A stretch of 64,000 nt of DNA. Origin: Cynocephalus volans. Lineage: Eukaryota; Chordata; Mammalia; Dermoptera; Cynocephalidae. The stretch is from assembly GCF_027409185.1 (NCBI RefSeq), contig NC_084469.1:102797835-102861834 (forward strand), in the 5' to 3' direction. Made by a program: the position numbers and the translations under genes. Shown here one piece after another: positions 60,960-64,000 of the stretch (its first letter is position 1; each line of letters begins with the position of its first letter). The notes under the pieces are model-generated. The model saw nothing but the letters and a program-made list of their open reading frames with translations, was not told the DNA's origin and made no database searches.

Positions 60960-61345
60960 CTTTATCTCCTTAAATACTCTTTAATTTTTCTCTGTAGCCT
61001 AGATCACTACTTAATATTCTATTAGACATTTAATTCTTTATTTCTTTATTGTCAGTCTAGAATGTCATCCCCAATAGAGCAGGGATCTTTGTTCTACTCA
61101 CCACCAAGGGTCCCCTTGAGGTCTGGCACATAGTAGTTGTTCAATAAGTGAATAAATGGATAAAAACAGCCACGAGTTTGCAGATACACAGTCCCAGACC
61201 TTCATGGGGTCAGTGTGTATCCCCAAAGAGCTTCTCCATGCTGGGCACTGGGGAGACCTATCATGGTCAAGGCCATAGACTGGCCACCTAGGACCTGAGG
61301 AGTCATAATCCAGTGGGAGAGATAAATATGAAGAAACCAGGGGCC
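60960..61345. repeat. LINE-2 pieces
   Basis: Sense text 'agtctagaatgtcatccccaatagagcagggatctttg' and 'gtctggcacatagtagttgttcaataagtg', followed by antisense-like 'catgctgggcactggggagacc'. Both are L2 3' remnants. Confidence 0.6.
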
Positions 61346-61380
61346 AAATAGAGAATTGACAATTCTGGTAGTTTCTTTCT

Positions 61381-61487
61381 TTTTATTTATTTATTTATTT
61401 TTTTTGGCTGGTCAGTGCAGGCATCTGAAGCCATGACCTTCGTGTTATAAGGCTGCACTCTAACCAACTGAGCTAACCGGTCAGCTC
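61381..61487 (-). repeat. tRNA-Ile SINE monomer
   Basis: T-rich (TTTA)n tail then 'ggctggtcagtgcaggcatctgaagcc' to 'gagctaaccggtcagc'. Confidence 0.9.
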
Positions 61488-61489
61488 TG

Positions 61490-61880
61490 GTAGGTTCTAA
61501 GAGAGAGACCAACAAGGAGCTGAACTAGAGCCTGACATGGGGTGGGAGTGAGGGTGTCTATTTCCTTTTCTTTTGGTGGCTGGCCAGTCTCGGGATCAAA
61601 CCCTTGACCTTGGTGTTATCGGCACCATGCTTTAACCAACTGAGCTAACCGGCCAGCTCATGAGGATGTCTATTTTAGGCTGGGTGGTCAAGGAAGGCTT
61701 CTCTGAAGAGATGATGTTGGGGTTGAACCTCCCCAAATGACAAGAAGGCGGCAGCCATGGGAGATGTAGGGGAGAGTGTTCTGGCAGAAGAAGGGTGAGA
61801 CTGAATGATTCAGGGATCTTCCAGTGTGAGGAATCTGGACCCCAGGACTTCTTTCCCCTACAAGTTCACCCAGGAGAGAC
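61490..61880 (-). repeat. LINE-2 antisense, split by a SINE
   Basis: The text 'gaagagatgatgttggggttgaacc' and 'ggagagtgttctggcagaag' is antisense L2 around the SINE at 61564. Confidence 0.55.
61564..61660 (-). repeat. tRNA-Ile SINE monomer
   Basis: Target duplication tgagggtgtctattt / tgaggatgtctattt. Confidence 0.95.
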
Positions 61881-61960
61881 AAGGAGGGTCTCACAGGGGC
61901 ATGTAGCTCTCTCCCCCACAGCAGGTCCCATCCCCACCCTCACTGCATCCCATCTGTTCT

Positions 61961-62061
61961 TTTTTTTTTAGTTTTTGGTGGACGGCTAGTTTGGGGATCC
62001 AAACACTTGACCTTGGTGTTATCAGTACCACACTGTCTCAAGTGAGCTAACCGGCCAGCCC
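61961..62061 (-). repeat. tRNA-Ile SINE monomer
   Basis: T9 tail, body with tgtctcaagtgagctaaccgg, a mix of monomer and dimer-unit features in the D arm. Confidence 0.85.
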
Positions 62062-62394
62062 CCAACCATTCTTGGTTCTCCACCCACCAGTGAATGCAGG
62101 TGGCCTGTGTGTCTCGGCTGCCTAGGGTTGCCTGTGTCTGTCAGCATGCATGGTTGTCTGTCTGCACACATGTCTGTCTTTCTATGCGTGTTTCTGTCAC
62201 TGCGGGTGGTGGCTGTTTCTCTCTGTGGGACACTGGGCTAAATGTGGCTAATTCCCTGGGTGTCCGACTGTCGCCTGTACATATGACTGTGTCTGTGTGT
62301 GCCCCTCCTAACCCCAATGAGAAAACACCTGCCCCCACCTTCCCAGGCTGGGGTAGGGGTGCACGAGATGGGATCCCCCAAACCACACTACTCT

Positions 62395-62417
62395 TTCTCT
62401 CTGGGCGGTTCTTTATT
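62395..62417 (-). terminator. ZGLP1: ZGLP1 poly(A) signal
   Basis: Minus-strand AATAAA at 62417-62412, about 275 nt after the ZGLP1 stop. Confidence 0.6.
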
Positions 62418-62689
62418 GTTATTGTTGTTACAATACGTTTACCACTTCTGAGAGCATTTCCGGGAGGGGGTTCAGCTAAGCCTGACTGAAGAAGGGGCCA
62501 AGCAGGGGGCTGGTGAGCCCCCGAGACAGGGGTTCTGGGGCCTGAGAGCTGGGTCTCCAAGCTGGGACCCCTAAATGGGGATGTGGGAGAGAGGAGGCAG
62601 GCTGATTCCCACTCTTCCTAGGAGGGCTTCTGTCCGTTCTCTGCCTGGAGCAACTGAGGCAGAACTGGTTTGGCTCGGTGAAGAAGGGC

Positions 62690-63645
62690 TTACCCTTCCT
62701 GAGCTGGGCCTTGGTGGGGATCCAGGGACAACCCGCATCTGCCACAAAGTCTCTTGGGCTGGACACTTTTCCTGGGCACCAGCCAGCAGCTGGAGCAGCG
62801 GGTGCCGTATTTCTTGTACCTGGGGTGGGGGTACAAGAAACCACAATTCAGGATGCAAGAGAGGCCCAGAAACCGCCATGAGAAAACCACTTTCTGCAAG
62901 AGGTGGGAGTTTTTCCTCCCCAATACCCCACACTGGCTAAGCACGGACTGATTTGAGGACCTCCACCCACACTCCCTCCTCCATTCTAAGGACCTGATAC
63001 CACAGGCATTGCAGAGAGGGGTCCCATCTTCAGCATCTCTCCAGAGTGGGGTTCTCTGGGTCCTACAGGAGGCACAGCGCCGGGGCCCTGAAGCATCAGA
63101 GGTCAAAAGGCAGGGGTCAGGGCTGGCTGGTTAACCCAGTTAGAGCACAGTGTTATAACAACAAGGTCAAGGGTTCAGATTCTGTACCAGCCAGTCGCCA
63201 AAAAAAAAAAAAAGGCAGGGGTCAGAGGCCAAGTCTGAGCTCAGGAGGCCTGTGTGGGGTGGGGCGTTTTTTTTGAGGGGAGGTCTCTGTGAAGTCCCCA
63301 CCTGGCTCTGGGCCAGCCCTGGGTGTTGCCAGATCTAAGACAGAGGGAAAGCTAGGAAGGGAAACAGATGGCAAACTTGGCAGAGGAGGAAGCTGGGGGT
63401 GGGCGTGACTAAGCCCGAGTGGAAGGGGGGTGCCATGACTCCTCCTGGACGAGTCTAAATGGGGAAGGAGGATGGGGAAAAGGGGACAGGGAGAAAGATA
63501 GAGACGACAGGAAATTGGCTCCCCCAAATATTTATAACTCTCAGGTCTTCAGGACTCACCCAGAGCCTCGCTGCCTTCAGGATGGGCTGCAGGGTCCCCG
63601 GCAGGGCCTGCAGGAGGTGTCTGAGAACGGCTGCTACTGGCCAGG
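62690..63645 (-). CDS. ZGLP1: zinc finger GATA-like protein 1 (C-terminal part)
   Basis: Three 3' exons on the minus strand: 63645-63560, 63087-62994 and 62819-62690. Together they read ...SRSQTPPAGPAG..., then a GATA-type finger CASC-x17-CNAC, then YKKYGTRCSSCW and a second CSSC-x13-CGRC pair, ending SLDPHQGPAQEG. ZGLP1 is a nuclear GATA-like factor known from germ cells and gonadal somatic cells. The junction GIR|YKK uses donor AG|GTCC, weaker than consensus. The exon at 63645 has a strong acceptor with branch point TGCTAAC about 23 nt before it. The first exon(s) lie beyond the right edge, so the N terminus is missing here. Frame is open across all three exons. Confidence 0.9.
63121..63213 (+). 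repeat. tRNA-Ile SINE monomer
   Basis: Exact target duplication ggcaggggtca on both sides. The A box has lost a few bases (gttaacccagttagagc). Lies in a ZGLP1 intron, opposite to the gene. Confidence 0.95.
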
Positions 63646-63814
63646 CTGGAGAGTAGACAAGGTGTTAGCATTGGGGGATCTGTATCTTGTCCCTGAGAGC
63701 CCCCCAAAATGAAGATTTACTATCAAGGATCAGGCATCCCCCTGAGGAGGCAGCTCTGAATGTCTGAAAGGCCTCTCATCAGTAATAATATTATTATTAT
63801 TTTAAGAAGGCCTG

Positions 63815-63965
63815 GGGCCAGCCAGCCTGCCAGGTTCAAATCCCAGTGCTCTCATGTCTTTGCTGTGCAACCCTGGACAAGTTATCACATCCTCTGGGCC
63901 TCAGTTTCCTCATCTTTAAAATGGGCCTCACAAGGCTTCAATGAGCCTATACACATGAAGAGCTG
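63815..63965 (+). repeat. MIR SINE
   Basis: The text 'caggttcaaatcccagtgctc', 'ctgtgcaaccctggacaagttatc' and 'tcagtttcctcatctttaaaatgggcc' is MIR in the inferred 5' intron of ZGLP1. Confidence 0.8.
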
Positions 63966-64000
63966 TCTGCTACCTTTTATTGTTGTCATCCTTACTGATA

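Overview
This is mammalian nuclear DNA. Split genes with GT-AG introns and CpG-rich promoters sit among many SINEs, old L1/L2/MIR elements and DNA-transposon remnants. Gene order and protein sequence match the block that lies on chromosome 19p13.2 in human: S1PR2 (-), MRPL4 (+), ICAM1 (+), ICAM4 (+), ICAM5 (+), ZGLP1 (-, 5' end outside the window). The lineage clue is the young SINE family. About 47 copies derive from tRNA-Ile, occur as single tRNA units or two-unit dimers ending in A-rich tails, and match what is known of the CYN/t-SINE family of colugos (Dermoptera). I therefore infer a flying lemur such as Galeopterus or Cynocephalus. This rests on recalled family features, not on a search.

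Layout. 1-10.26 kb is intergenic, made of old LINE and DNA-transposon pieces, one solo LTR and SINEs. 10.26-17.7 kb holds S1PR2: coding exon with 3' UTR, a 4.7-kb 5'-UTR intron with a second GC-rich patch and a mir-4322-like hairpin, and a CpG-island promoter with two CREs. 17.8-27.1 kb is intergenic. 27.1-33.8 kb holds nine-exon MRPL4. 33.8-40.7 kb is intergenic and repeat rich. 40.7-50.15 kb holds ICAM1 with a conserved TATA/NF-kB/GAS promoter. 50.5-51.7 kb holds ICAM4. 52.5-59.93 kb holds ICAM5. 59.9-62.4 kb is intergenic. 62.4 kb to the right edge holds the last three exons of ZGLP1.

The three ICAM genes are tandem paralogues in one orientation. Each Ig domain is encoded by one exon and all introns are phase 1. 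They encode leukocyte-integrin ligands with different expression: inducible on endothelium and immune cells (ICAM1), erythroid (ICAM4) and telencephalic neurons (ICAM5). S1PR2 (lipid GPCR), MRPL4 (mitoribosome) and ZGLP1 (GATA-like germline factor) are unrelated neighbours. All six coding regions look intact: 352, 294, 532, 270 and 923 residues for the five complete proteins. I found no new gene system. The most notable items are a SINE subtype whose tRNA anticodon arm is replaced by a GC hairpin, a uniformly altered right B box in all dimeric SINEs, a compensatory base pair in the mir-4322-like hairpin, altered integrin/rhinovirus-contact residues in ICAM1 domain 1, and a recent 81-bp tandem duplication in ICAM1 intron 2.
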